From: DATFDN01 sp963818725
GTDB taxonomy: Bacteria; Pseudomonadota; Alphaproteobacteria; Acetobacterales; Acetobacteraceae
Reading direction: 5' to 3'
Length of the DNA stretch: 64,000 bases
Assembly (NCBI GenBank): GCA_963818725.1
Contig: CAWFTU010000014.1
Coordinates: 310,001-374,000 of the forward strand
A program made the position numbers and the translations under genes. The notes below the pieces were generated by a model. It made no database searches, was not told the DNA's origin, and saw nothing but the letters and a program-made list of their open reading frames with translations. Of this stretch, positions 56,408 through 64,000 are shown piece after piece. How positions within the stretch are numbered: the first letter of the stretch is position 1; the number at the start of each line of letters is the position of its first letter.

Positions 56408-56752
56408 ATGGAGATCACCGAAGAACGGACGGCTGGCATCACAATCCTCGGCCTCAGGGGAGGCATCAACAGTGCTAGTGCGAAGACACTAGGCGACAGG
56501 CTTACGAGCTTGGTTGAGGCAGGTCATACGTTGCTCGCCGTTGACCTCGATCAAGTCGAATACATCAGCAGCGCAGGGTTTCGAGTGCTGTTGGTTGCAG
56601 GACGCCTTGCCGAGGAGGCGAACGGCAAACTCGTCTTATGCCGTCCGTCCGCAGATGTGCAGAAACTGTTCGAACTCGCGGGGTTTACCGACCTGTTCGA
56701 AGTTCAATCGTGGCGGCCAAGCGGATCGACATCGGGCTGGACGGTAAGATGA
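56408..56752 (+). CDS. STAS-domain anti-sigma factor antagonist-like protein
   Basis: The product has about 114 residues from ATG 56408 (MEITEERTAGITILGLRGGI). It is a complete single STAS domain: NSASAKTLGDRLTSLVEAGH, TLLAVDLDQVEYISSAGFRV and a helix KLVLCRPSADVQKLFELAGF. The D-x-S-phosphorylation loop of SpoIIAA-like proteins appears as YISSAGFRV, so a phosphorylatable serine is available. Its stop overlaps the start of the Pat-like gene (ATGA), indicating translational coupling and probably a joint function. No anti-sigma kinase or sigma factor is nearby. An upstream in-frame ATG at 56363 would add 15 residues. Confidence 0.85.
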   Translation: MEITEERTAGITILGLRGGINSASAKTLGDRLTSLVEAGHTLLAVDLDQVEYISSAGFRVLLVAGRLAEEANGKLVLCRPSADVQKLFELAGFTDLFEVQSWRPSGSTSGWTVR

Positions 56753-59214
56753 GCCTGCTTCCCGCGTTGCTCGGACCTCGGTCGGTCGCTCTGATCGGGG
56801 CTTTCGAAGAAGATGCGGTTGCGGATACCGTCGCGGCCAACTTGCTTGCCAGCCGACCGGCGGGTAGTGTCCTTCTCGTGCATTCTGGCAGTTCGCCAGC
56901 GCCGCGCAGCCGGTCATATACCAGCTTGGCAGGTTTGCCGGCCACACCCGACCTCGCGGCTATATGCACGCCCGCAGATGTTGCAGCCGAGGCGTTCGAT
57001 CAGGCGGGCCGGAAAGGCATCAAGACCGCCGTGATCGTCACAGCGGATCCTGGCGGCTCCGATCCGGCTACTCCGCTGAAGAACTCGCTTCGTGACGTCG
57101 GTAGGAAGCACGGCTGCCGGTTCCTCGGGCCAGGGTCCGCCGGCTTGAACATGCCGGCGATCGGCCTCAACCTAAGTTGGATTGGAGGCCGGCCGGCGCC
57201 GGGAAGGTTGGCGTTAATCTCGCAATCAGGGTCTGTCGCCGCGAGCGTCGTGGGATGGGCGACATCACACGGGATTGGATTGTCGCGGGTCATTTCCACA
57301 GGCGACGAGGCCGATGTCGCGATTGACGAAATACTCAATGTCCTATCCGCAGATACGCGAACCACAGGCATTCTTCTTCATCTCCATTCTCTGGCCAAAA
57401 GCCGTGTTTTTGTGTCGTCGGCCCGAGCCGCAGCTCGCATCAAGCCGATCATCGTCTTGAAGCCACGCGGCCTCTTGAACGGCATGCAAGAGCTGTCGAT
57501 CGATCAGGATGCCGTCTACGACGCCGTTTTCGCCCGCTCCGGCCTCCTGCGGGTACATGACACCGAAGAATGGTTCGATGCTGCCGAGAACCTCAGCCGC
57601 GTCGGAGCGCGGCGCGACGGAAGGCTTGTAATTCTTTCAAACGGCCGCGGACCTGCCTATCTGGCGGCTGCGCCCGCGGCGAGGGAGGGCCTGCTGGCGA
57701 GCTTTCACGACAAGACGATCGAAACCCTGCAGTCGCTGTTTCCGGGTTCGGCGCCGTTGACCAATCCGCTCATTCTCGCACGAGATGCCAACCCCGAGAA
57801 CTATCGCCATGGTCTGGCGGCGATGCAGGGCGACGCCAACGTTGCCGCCGTGCTTGTCCTCTATTCTCCGTCGCCGGGCGATGCGAGCGAGGCGGTCGCG
57901 CGGGCTGTCGCCGATGCGGCCAGACGGTCCAACCTGCTGATATCAATATGCTGGTTCGGCGCCGCGCTTGATGACGGAACGCGTGCTACTCTCGCCGCAT
58001 CGAAGGTGGCAATCTTCGATCTGCCAGAAAGGGCGGTGCGCGCCACCATCCACCTCGAACGATATCGCCGCAATCAAGAGGCTCTGCGGCAGGTCCCGGC
58101 CGTGCGGCGGCGGCAACTCGGCAGCGCCCTGCCGGACTCGCCTGCGAGCGGGCCGTCCTCCGCTCACGCGCTGATGCTGACGGACGAGACGGAGAGCACT
58201 GCGTTTCTGGCGGCCTATGGCATGATTTGGCGTGCCATCAAGTCGAAACGGGGTGTTCTGAACGATTCCGAAGGCATCGCCGTCCTAAGAGCTTTTGGGT
58301 TTCGCGTGACGGAGAGAGCCGGCGGGCTGCCGCCACTTCCGCTCTCGCTAGCTGTTCTCAACAATTCTGTATTTGGCCGCGTGCTCCTGGTTACCGCCGC
58401 CGGGAAGCGTGCCTTGGCGTTGCCGCCACTCAACAGGCAACTCGTAAAGGAACTGGCGGTCGATGCGCAGGCTGTCCTCCGGCTTGCCGCTGGCCTCGAA
58501 GTGAGCATGGAAGCGATTCAAGACAGTGCGATCCAGCTGGCCGGCCTGGTTGTCGAACTGCCCGAGATTGTCGCACTCGAACTGTCGGTGACCGGTGTCG
58601 AGAGCGGAGAGCTGGTTCTACATCCTGCGCGCATTTCCGTAGCGGCGCCGGCGCGTACGGGCACCCACCTTTCAATCCACCCTTATCCGCGCGAGTTCGA
58701 GGAGCGGATGCAGCTAAAAGGTGGCCAGGAGGTCCTGGTGCGCCCGATCCGCATCGAGGAGATCAAACTCTACCACGAGATGCTGACCTCAGCCCCGAAA
58801 GAAGACCTGTTCCTGCGCTTTTGCAGCCAGCTAGGGGATGTCGCGCAAGCCATACCGACCGACTTGTTGGCTAATCTCATTCACTGTGACTACAGCCGCG
58901 ACATGACGTTCATTGCTATCGGAGCCGGCGGCGGCGCGGCCGAGGCGGTCGGCGTGGTGGATGTCTTCCTCTCACCCGGCCGCAATCAGGCCGAATATTC
59001 GATCCTGATACGGTCTGACATGGCAGGAACCGGCCTAGGCAAGGCCTTGATGACGAAAATCATCAACTATTGCCGCGCCCAGGGCGTCGCGTCCGTGTTT
59101 GGTCTCGTGCTCCGCAACAACAGGAGGATGTTGGGGCTGTGCGCGCGGCTCGGATTTGTCAAGATGCTCGATGAGGACGATGACGACATGGTCAAAGTTG
59201 TTCTTCAACTGTGA
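56749..59214 (+). CDS. Pat-like protein: acyl-CoA ligase (NDP-forming)-like region fused to a GNAT acetyltransferase
   Basis: The 821-residue product starts at ATG 56749 (MSLLPALLGPRSVALIGAFE). In order it has a CoA-binding Rossmann domain (about 1-130), a succinyl-CoA-ligase-like domain (GCRFLGPGSAGLNMPAIGLN, LALISQSGSVAASVVGWATS), a region in place of the ATP-grasp domain (about 490-660), and a GNAT domain (about 680-821: VLVRPIRIEEIKLYHEMLTS, DLFLRFCSQL, DMAGTGLGKALMTKIINYCR). Family members acetylate lysines of acyl-CoA synthetases. The ATP-grasp part is degenerate: I cannot find the usual 'PV.LK' and 'HKSD.GGV' boxes, only a late VFGRVLL ... ALALPPLN. The N-terminal part is therefore probably a sensor, not a ligase. 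It is translationally coupled to the STAS gene before it. Confidence 0.87.
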   Translation: MSLLPALLGPRSVALIGAFEEDAVADTVAANLLASRPAGSVLLVHSGSSPAPRSRSYTSLAGLPATPDLAAICTPADVAAEAFDQAGRKGIKTAVIVTADPGGSDPATPLKNSLRDVGRKHGCRFLGPGSAGLNMPAIGLNLSWIGGRPAPGRLALISQSGSVAASVVGWATSHGIGLSRVISTGDEADVAIDEILNVLSADTRTTGILLHLHSLAKSRVFVSSARAAARIKPIIVLKPRGLLNGMQELSIDQDAVYDAVFARSGLLRVHDTEEWFDAAENLSRVGARRDGRLVILSNGRGPAYLAAAPAAREGLLASFHDKTIETLQSLFPGSAPLTNPLILARDANPENYRHGLAAMQGDANVAAVLVLYSPSPGDASEAVARAVADAARRSNLLISICWFGAALDDGTRATLAASKVAIFDLPERAVRATIHLERYRRNQEALRQVPAVRRRQLGSALPDSPASGPSSAHALMLTDETESTAFLAAYGMIWRAIKSKRGVLNDSEGIAVLRAFGFRVTERAGGLPPLPLSLAVLNNSVFGRVLLVTAAGKRALALPPLNRQLVKELAVDAQAVLRLAAGLEVSMEAIQDSAIQLAGLVVELPEIVALELSVTGVESGELVLHPARISVAAPARTGTHLSIHPYPREFEERMQLKGGQEVLVRPIRIEEIKLYHEMLTSAPKEDLFLRFCSQLGDVAQAIPTDLLANLIHCDYSRDMTFIAIGAGGGAAEAVGVVDVFLSPGRNQAEYSILIRSDMAGTGLGKALMTKIINYCRAQGVASVFGLVLRNNRRMLGLCARLGFVKMLDEDDDDMVKVVLQL

Positions 59215-59279
59215 TACCCTTCGCTTTGGCGGGCGTGGAAGTTGACGTGACGCCCACCAGAACTCGTCCGTTCCGGCGG

Positions 59280-59378
59280 GTTTCGGTGGCAGTTGCGAAC
59301 AAGCTGGCTCGGATCGCCTGGGCGGTCATGGGGCTGTGGTGCATGGATGGACGGCGCCGCGGGCGAGCCGCCGTCTGA
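59280..59378 (+). pseudogene. IS110/IS1111-family transposase, C-terminal scrap
   Basis: The frame VSVAVANKLARIAWAVMGLW to the stop at 59378 matches the last helix of IS110/IS1111 transposases ('ANK.AR..WA.'). Nothing else of the element is left. Confidence 0.65.
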
Positions 59379-59399
59379 ACAATTGAGCTGAGAATTCGC

Positions 59400-59692
59400 A
59401 CCGGCCCACCCGACGACGGGAGCGGCAGATGCAGAAGCTCAAGTCAGCCGGTCAGGCGCAGCACTTTCTTTCAGCACACGACCTCATCTACGGTCATTCC
59501 CGGCCACGGCGTTATCTGATCGCTGCGGGCAGCTACCGGCGCGCTCGCGCGAGAGCGTTTCGGATCTGGCGAGAGGATATCTGCTCCCAAAGAGCTGGTT
59601 GATATCTCGCTCCGCTCTGCCATCGAATCCGAATTCGTTCGCTTGGCAATGCCCGACGACGTCATGCTGCGGCCCAAGATGACAATGGCCTG
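59400..59692 (+). pseudogene. IS6-family element, 3' end (copy B side)
   Basis: The frame reads TRRRERQMQKLKSAGQAQHF, LSAHDLIYGHSRPRRYLIAA and SYRRARARAFRIWREDICSQ, stop at 59600-59602. This is the C-terminus of an IS6 transposase; the outer end CCAAGATGACAATGGCC lies at about 59676-59692. From 59530 onward it is part of the inverted duplication. Confidence 0.82.
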
Positions 59693-61528
59693 ACCGCCGC
59701 CATGACCTCGCCTCGCTCCGCTACCGGACCACCCGTTCGAATTTCCGGGCCAGCTTATGCGAATGACTCGGTCATCGCCGAGTAGACCAGCGTGCGCAGG
59801 TCGCGGCGGAGCGTCAGCCGGGCGTCGCTGCCGAGCACCTGGGTCATGAACACCACAGCGAGGTCTTCCCTCGGGTCGATCCAGAAGGCGGTCGAGGCGG
59901 CGCCGCCCCAGAAGAACTCGCCTGGCGTGCCCGGCAGGCGAGTCCTGACGACATTGACGGTCACCCCGCAGCCAATCGAGAAACCAATTCCCGAATAGCC
60001 GGCTTCGCTGAACAGGCCGGGCGGCGCCATGTCCGCCAGCTCCTTGTTCTCCGGCAGGTGGTTCACGCTGAACAGCGCAACCGTCTTGGGGCTTAGGATC
60101 TGCACGCCCTCAAGGCTGCCGCCATGCAGCATCATCCGGCAGAAGCGCATGTAGTCGTGCGCGGTCGACACCAGGCCGCCGCCGCCGGACTCCAGGCTGG
60201 GCGGCGCGGCGTACGTGCTCTTGCCCGCGTCGTCCTGCAGCTTCAGGCCCCCGCCCTCTCGGGGCTGGTAGCAAGATGTGAAGCGGCCGATCTTCTCCGG
60301 CGGACACCAGAAGGCGGTGTCGGTCATCCCCAACGGCTCAAAGAGCCGCGTGCGCAGGAACTCCCCAAAACGCGTGTTGCTGAGCTTCTGGACGAGGTAG
60401 CCCATGACGTCGATCGAGACGGAGTAGTTCCACGCCGTTCCCGGCGAGAACTCCAGCGGCAGGCGCGCCAGCTGCTCGATCATGGCGTCGAGACCGCCGT
60501 CGGTGTTGAACTCGGCCACGCGCGCTTCGCGATACGCGCGGTCGACGCTGGTGCGGTTCATGAACCCGTAGGTCAGGCCCGAGGTGTGCGTCGCCAGGTC
60601 CACCACCTTCATCGGCCGCTTGAGGGGGGTCGTCAGGAAGCCCGACGGCCCGCCGGGCACGAGGCTCGGAACGCCGGTGGCATAGACCCCAAGGTTTCTC
60701 CAAGATGGAATGTGCGTGGCGACATCGTCGTCGAGGCCGATCAGGCCCTCCTCGACCAGCATCATCAGCGCCACCGCCGTGACCGGCTTGCTCATCGAGT
60801 AGATGCGGAAGATCGCATCCTCACGCATTGGTTTGCCGCGCTCGGGGTCCATGTGACCCAACATGCTGGCGTGGGCGAGCTGGCCGCGCCGGTAGACCAT
60901 GGTCAACAAGCCGGGGAGACGGCCGCTATCGACGTAGCGATGCCTCATGACCGCGTCCAAGCGCGCCAGCCGCGACGCCGACAACCCAACCGCTTCCGGC
61001 TTCACTCCCGCCTCCGCTCCAGGTTCCTGCTGCCTACTAACCACTGGAGCAATGGTTCTTGTCAAACGGCTCACAGCGGCGCCGAGACGGTAAAGCCGGT
61101 ACGTGAAGGCCCACCCCGAGAGAGAGGAGCTCCAACTCAAACCCCAAGCGTCATTCGAACGCGACCAGGGTCTTGCCTCTGGTCTCCGGCAGGACAAGGG
61201 CAGCGACGACCACAATCATGTAAGCGCCGCCCGCAAGAATGCCGATCGCCTCACCAAGCGGCATGGTCCTGCTGAAATGGCCGACCAGCACGGGAAAGAG
61301 TGACCCAACGGCACGACCAAAGTTGTAGCACAAGCCCTGGCCGGAGCCGCGCACGCGACTTGGAAAGAGCTCGATCAGGAACGCTCCCATGCCGCTGAAA
61401 ATGCCGGAGAGAAAGAAGCCGAGCGGAAAACCCAAGAACAACATGGCGGTGTCAGTGATAGGAACCTGCGTGTACAGCACAGCCAGCACGGCCGCGGAGA
61501 CGGCAAACAGGATGAAGCAGTTGCGCCG
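59530..61528 (-). repeat. Inverted ~2.0-kb duplication, copy B
   Basis: This is the reverse complement of 37642-39640. Here the MFS tail extends about 33 bases further (to about 61561) before meeting IS6 DNA, and the IS6 end extends further on the other side, so copy B is closer to the ancestral arrangement. Confidence 0.92.
59755..61005 (-). CDS. Serine hydrolase, beta-lactamase class C / esterase family (copy B)
   Basis: The protein is identical to that at 38165-39415, with SMSK, YSVS and WGG boxes. The GTG start is at 61005. It may be expressed independently of copy A because its flanks differ. Confidence 0.85.
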   Translation of the reverse strand: MKPEAVGLSASRLARLDAVMRHRYVDSGRLPGLLTMVYRRGQLAHASMLGHMDPERGKPMREDAIFRIYSMSKPVTAVALMMLVEEGLIGLDDDVATHIPSWRNLGVYATGVPSLVPGGPSGFLTTPLKRPMKVVDLATHTSGLTYGFMNRTSVDRAYREARVAEFNTDGGLDAMIEQLARLPLEFSPGTAWNYSVSIDVMGYLVQKLSNTRFGEFLRTRLFEPLGMTDTAFWCPPEKIGRFTSCYQPREGGGLKLQDDAGKSTYAAPPSLESGGGGLVSTAHDYMRFCRMMLHGGSLEGVQILSPKTVALFSVNHLPENKELADMAPPGLFSEAGYSGIGFSIGCGVTVNVVRTRLPGTPGEFFWGGAASTAFWIDPREDLAVVFMTQVLGSDARLTLRRDLRTLVYSAMTESFA

Positions 61529-61990
61529 CCCCAGCCGGTCGGAGAGGTACACGCTCGTCAAGTATCTGCGCAAGCCGTCAGTGACGATGCGCTTCGGCTT
61601 GTACCGCATCCCGCTCAACAGGTGCCGGAAGAAACGCTTGGCAGCCGTGGCATTCCGCCGGTCCTGGACCAGGATGTCGAGCACGACACCGTGCTGGTCC
61701 ACCGCGCGCCAGAGATAGTGCAGCTCGCCGTTGATGCGCAGGAACACCTCATCGAGGTGCCAGGTGTCGCCCGGCTTCGGTCGGCGCCGGCGGAGCTTGC
61801 GGGCGAAGTCGGCGCCGAACTTGAGGCACCACTGCCGGATGCCCTCGTGGCTGACGGTGATACCCCGCTCGGCCAGGATCAGCTCCGCGTCCCGGAAGCT
61901 CAGGCCGAAGGTGTGATACAGCCAGACGGCGTGGCTGATGATCTCGGCCGGGAAGCGGTATCCGGGGTAAGTGGCCGGTTCGGACGTCAT
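61151..61990 (-). pseudogene. In-frame chimera: IS6 transposase N-terminus fused to an MFS transporter tail
   Basis: From ATG 61990 residues 1 to about 143 are IS6 transposase (YRFPAEIISHAVWLYHTFGL, TWHLDEVFLRINGELHYLWR, KPKRIVTDGL). At about 61561 the frame continues without a stop into LTSVYLSDRLGRRNCFILFA and the four-helix MFS tail ending TRGKTLVAFE. The junction is a cut in both genes. The IS6 outer end GGCATTGTCAACTTCG lies at 62048. It could be translated as a membrane-anchored fragment, but function is unlikely. Confidence 0.82.
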
Positions 61991-62146
61991 CTCGCCAGCA
62001 TGGCCCAGCCGCTCCGGTCCGGCCAGAGACCACGAAGTTGACAATGCCGGGCGACCATATCGTCGTCAGCCTGGAAGGGACGGCGGCCGCGGAGTGCCGG
62101 ATCGCCGCGTAAGATTCGCGGTAGCGGCCGGGGGTTCTGGACGGAA

Positions 62147-64000
62147 CTACCGCTCCAGGGACCGGACAGGTCCATCCGCCGCGAAAACGGCCGACACGAC
62201 AGTTCCAGCCGTCAGCACCTGCGGCAGCGCGATCGGGCTTGCGGCATGTGCCGGGAAGTAGAGATAGAGCGGCACCCCTTCCCGCCCGTTCGCGCGCAGG
62301 AATTCGGTCAGCGCCGGATCCTGGCGGGTCCAGTCGCCGACCAGAAGGGCGACCCCGCGCCTGGCGAACGCGTCGCGCACAGCGGTGCTGTCCAGCGCCA
62401 CGCGCTCGTTCACGAGGCAGGTCAGGCACCATGACGCCGCCATATCCACGAACACCGGCCGGCCGGCGGCCCGGTCGGCGGCCAGCCGTGCCGGCGTGAA
62501 CGGCTGCGCCCCTGCAAGCAATGACCGCATCGCATCCGCCGAAGCCGAGCTGCTGATTCCCGGCAGCAAGGCCAACGCGCCAAGCAGCAAGATTCCCGCA
62601 ATTGCCCCGCCGACCTCGCGCAGCCGTCGGCGCGAGTTCCTGCGTCGCACCCAAGGCCCAGGCCGCCAGCCCCACAAGCAGCAGGCCGATTGCCCCGGCC
62701 ATGAGCCCCGACCGTCCGGCCTCTCGATCAAGCACCCACATGAGCCAGGCCGCCGTGCAGTACATCGGGAGCGCGAGCACGCGGCGCAGCCACTCCATCC
62801 AGCGACCCGGACGCGGCATGAGCCTTGCCGCGCCGGGCGCGTCCACGCAAGCGCCATGTAGGGCGCCGCCAGCCCGATCCCCATGGTGAGAAAGACCGAA
62901 AGCCCGGCGGCCGGCGACACCGCCAGCGCCCCCGCGATCGCGGCCGCCATGAACGGCGCCGTGCAGGGAGTCGCGACCAACACGGCCAGCACACCGGTGG
63001 CGAAGCTGCCGAGATGTCCGGGGCGCCGGGTGAGCCGCTGGCCCGCCCCTGTGAACCGCCCGGCGCCGATCCGGAACACCCCCGACAGATTGAGCCCGAT
63101 TGCCAGCATCACCCAGCCCGCCGCCGCGACGAATCCCGGCACGGCAAACTGGAAGCCCCAGCCCGCGCTTGCGCCCAGTGCGTCCCGCAAGAGCAACAGC
63201 GCCCCGCCCAGCGCCGCGAAGCTCGACAGCACGCCCGCAAAATAGCTCAGTGCATGGCTTCGCTGGCGCTCTCCGGCGGAGGCCAGGCCGAGCACCTTGA
63301 TCGCCAGAACCGGGAAGACGCACGGCATCAGGTTCAGGATCACCCCGCCCCCCAATGCAAGTATCCAAAGCTGCCACAGGCGCAGCGGAGGCGTCGCTAA
63401 AATCGCCGGCACTGGCCCGGGCACGGCACGTATCGCGATGGCGCTCGACAGACCCGAGCGGTCGCGCAGCCGCAGCACGCCGGACAGTTCCTCCGAGGGT
63501 CGAAACGCCTTGCCCGACTCAAGCGTCAACGCCAGCCCGCCCGGCACCGAGCGGAGGTGCTGGGATGCCGCATCGACAATGCTGCCCTCGTTCTCGGGAA
63601 AGAACGCTGCACCCTGCACGGTTCCCGGCCCAAGCTCCGGTCCCAGCACCGCCAACGTGCCGTCCGGGGCGACTGTCGCGCTCCACGGCGCCAGGCGCGG
63701 CACGGATCGCTCCGCTTCAGCGAAAAGCGATGCCTGTGCCGAGGCGGCCGGAGGTCCGTCCGGAAGATTTAGCCGGAACCGCGCTCGCTGGGGAATGCAG
63801 ACATCCTTGCAGACCAGCCAGTTCGCCGCCGCTCGCACGGCCAGGCCATACGATCCGGCCGCGGGCGTCACGGGCAGGCTCAGCAGCACCTGCCCCGAAT
63901 AGGCATAGACGACGAGCGGCCCCTCCTTCAGCCGTTCCGGTGCCGGCCAGCCGATCGCCCCTGACCGGGCTTCCTGTGGAAGATCAAGCTGCACGCTCGG
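62147..64000 (-). CDS. DsbD/ScsB-like thiol:disulfide interchange protein, partial, with two frameshifts
   Basis: Its 5' end lies beyond the window. Visible in order are the periplasmic alpha domain (VCKDVCIPQRARFRLNLPDG), a multi-helix beta domain with membrane cysteines (LNLMPCVFPVLAIKVLGLAS; VLVATPCTAPFMAAAIAGAL) and a C-terminal thioredoxin domain with WCLTC (DMAASWCLTCLVNERVALDS). The family carries electrons from cytoplasmic thioredoxin to periplasmic thiols. Between about 62822 and 62625 the frame is wrong: in the neighbouring frame the same stretch reads LMPRPGRWMEWLRRVLALPM, CTAAWLMWVLDREAG and GLLLVGLAAWALGATQELAP, clearly the expected helices. Two compensating indels therefore replace ~65 residues of membrane sequence, which probably inactivates the protein unless they are sequencing errors. 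Confidence 0.85.
   Translation of the reverse strand, partial: PSVQLDLPQEARSGAIGWPAPERLKEGPLVVYAYSGQVLLSLPVTPAAGSYGLAVRAAANWLVCKDVCIPQRARFRLNLPDGPPAASAQASLFAEAERSVPRLAPWSATVAPDGTLAVLGPELGPGTVQGAAFFPENEGSIVDAASQHLRSVPGGLALTLESGKAFRPSEELSGVLRLRDRSGLSSAIAIRAVPGPVPAILATPPLRLWQLWILALGGGVILNLMPCVFPVLAIKVLGLASAGERQRSHALSYFAGVLSSFAALGGALLLLRDALGASAGWGFQFAVPGFVAAAGWVMLAIGLNLSGVFRIGAGRFTGAGQRLTRRPGHLGSFATGVLAVLVATPCTAPFMAAAIAGALAVSPAAGLSVFLTMGIGLAAPYMALAWTRPARQGSCRVRVAGWSGCAACSRSRCTARRPGSCGCLIERPDGRGSWPGQSACCLWGWRPGPWVRRRNSRRRLREVGGAIAGILLLGALALLPGISSSASADAMRSLLAGAQPFTPARLAADRAAGRPVFVDMAASWCLTCLVNERVALDSTAVRDAFARRGVALLVGDWTRQDPALTEFLRANGREGVPLYLYFPAHAASPIALPQVLTAGTVVSAVFAADGPVRSLER

Noticed and set aside
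60124..61275. 383-aa ORF antisense to the serine hydrolase (also at 37895-39046)
   Set aside because: Present in both duplicated copies only because the hydrolase is; histidine/arginine-rich shadow composition.
1..64000. tRNA or rRNA genes, or tRNA-derived attachment sites
   Set aside because: No cloverleaf or rRNA-like stretch was noticed by eye; a covariance-model scan would be needed to exclude them fully.

Overview
This is a GC-rich window, probably chromosomal or megaplasmid DNA of an alphaproteobacterium. The proteins look most like Acetobacteraceae/Rhodospirillales, but that is an impression from family types and GC, not a search result. Nothing resembling rRNA, tRNA or CRISPR was seen. 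The dominant feature is insertion sequences: I can support about 25 complete, nested or broken elements of the IS66, ISBst12-like IS66, IS21, IS1182/IS5-like, IS5, IS630, IS1595, IS110, ISAs1, IS701, IS481, IS6, IS256 and IS3 types. They sit in, and have destroyed, much of the host DNA.

Layout. 1-2240 is a lower-GC stretch with one GNAT-like gene (583-1587). 2240-7460 holds scraps of a DNA methyltransferase, a SIR2-domain protein and an unknown protein around an inverted pair of IS66 elements; the complete one carries a pRiA4b ORF-3 passenger. 7564-12016 is a serine recombinase gene broken by an IS1182-like element that is itself broken by an IS21 element. 12017-19035 is a run of IS66, IS630, IS1595 and IS110 elements. 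19275-19343 is a perfect triple 23-bp tandem repeat. 20209-24193 is the remainder of a GmrSD-type (DUF262/DUF1524) restriction gene broken by ISAs1, which is broken by IS1595. 24197-28940 is IS5, an IS701 remnant, IS21 copy A, and IS1595 and IS481 remnants. 29100-29510 is a broken tyrosine integrase. 29662-31954 is a metabolic pair: a MetE/UROD-like protein and a periplasmic binding protein whose signal peptide is out of frame. 32079-36894 is a second three-level nest (IS21 in IS630 in IS6).

37642-61528 is bounded by a ~2.0-kb inverted duplication carrying an MFS-transporter tail and a serine hydrolase. The ~19.9 kb between the copies holds most of the intact cellular genes: a ClC chloride channel, an MFS permease, TenA, a cupin, a SNF2 helicase with its SWIM-domain partner, a cytochrome c-PQQ dehydrogenase, and a STAS protein translationally coupled to a Pat-like CoA-ligase/acetyltransferase. 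The window ends inside a dsbD-like gene.

Target-site duplications (TSDs) let me order many insertions exactly. Elements without matching flanks mark deletions or rearrangements. The broken methyltransferase, SIR2 and GmrSD genes suggest a former defence island dismantled by IS activity. Calls on working genes are firmer than those on fragments; transposase family names come from motifs recognised by eye.
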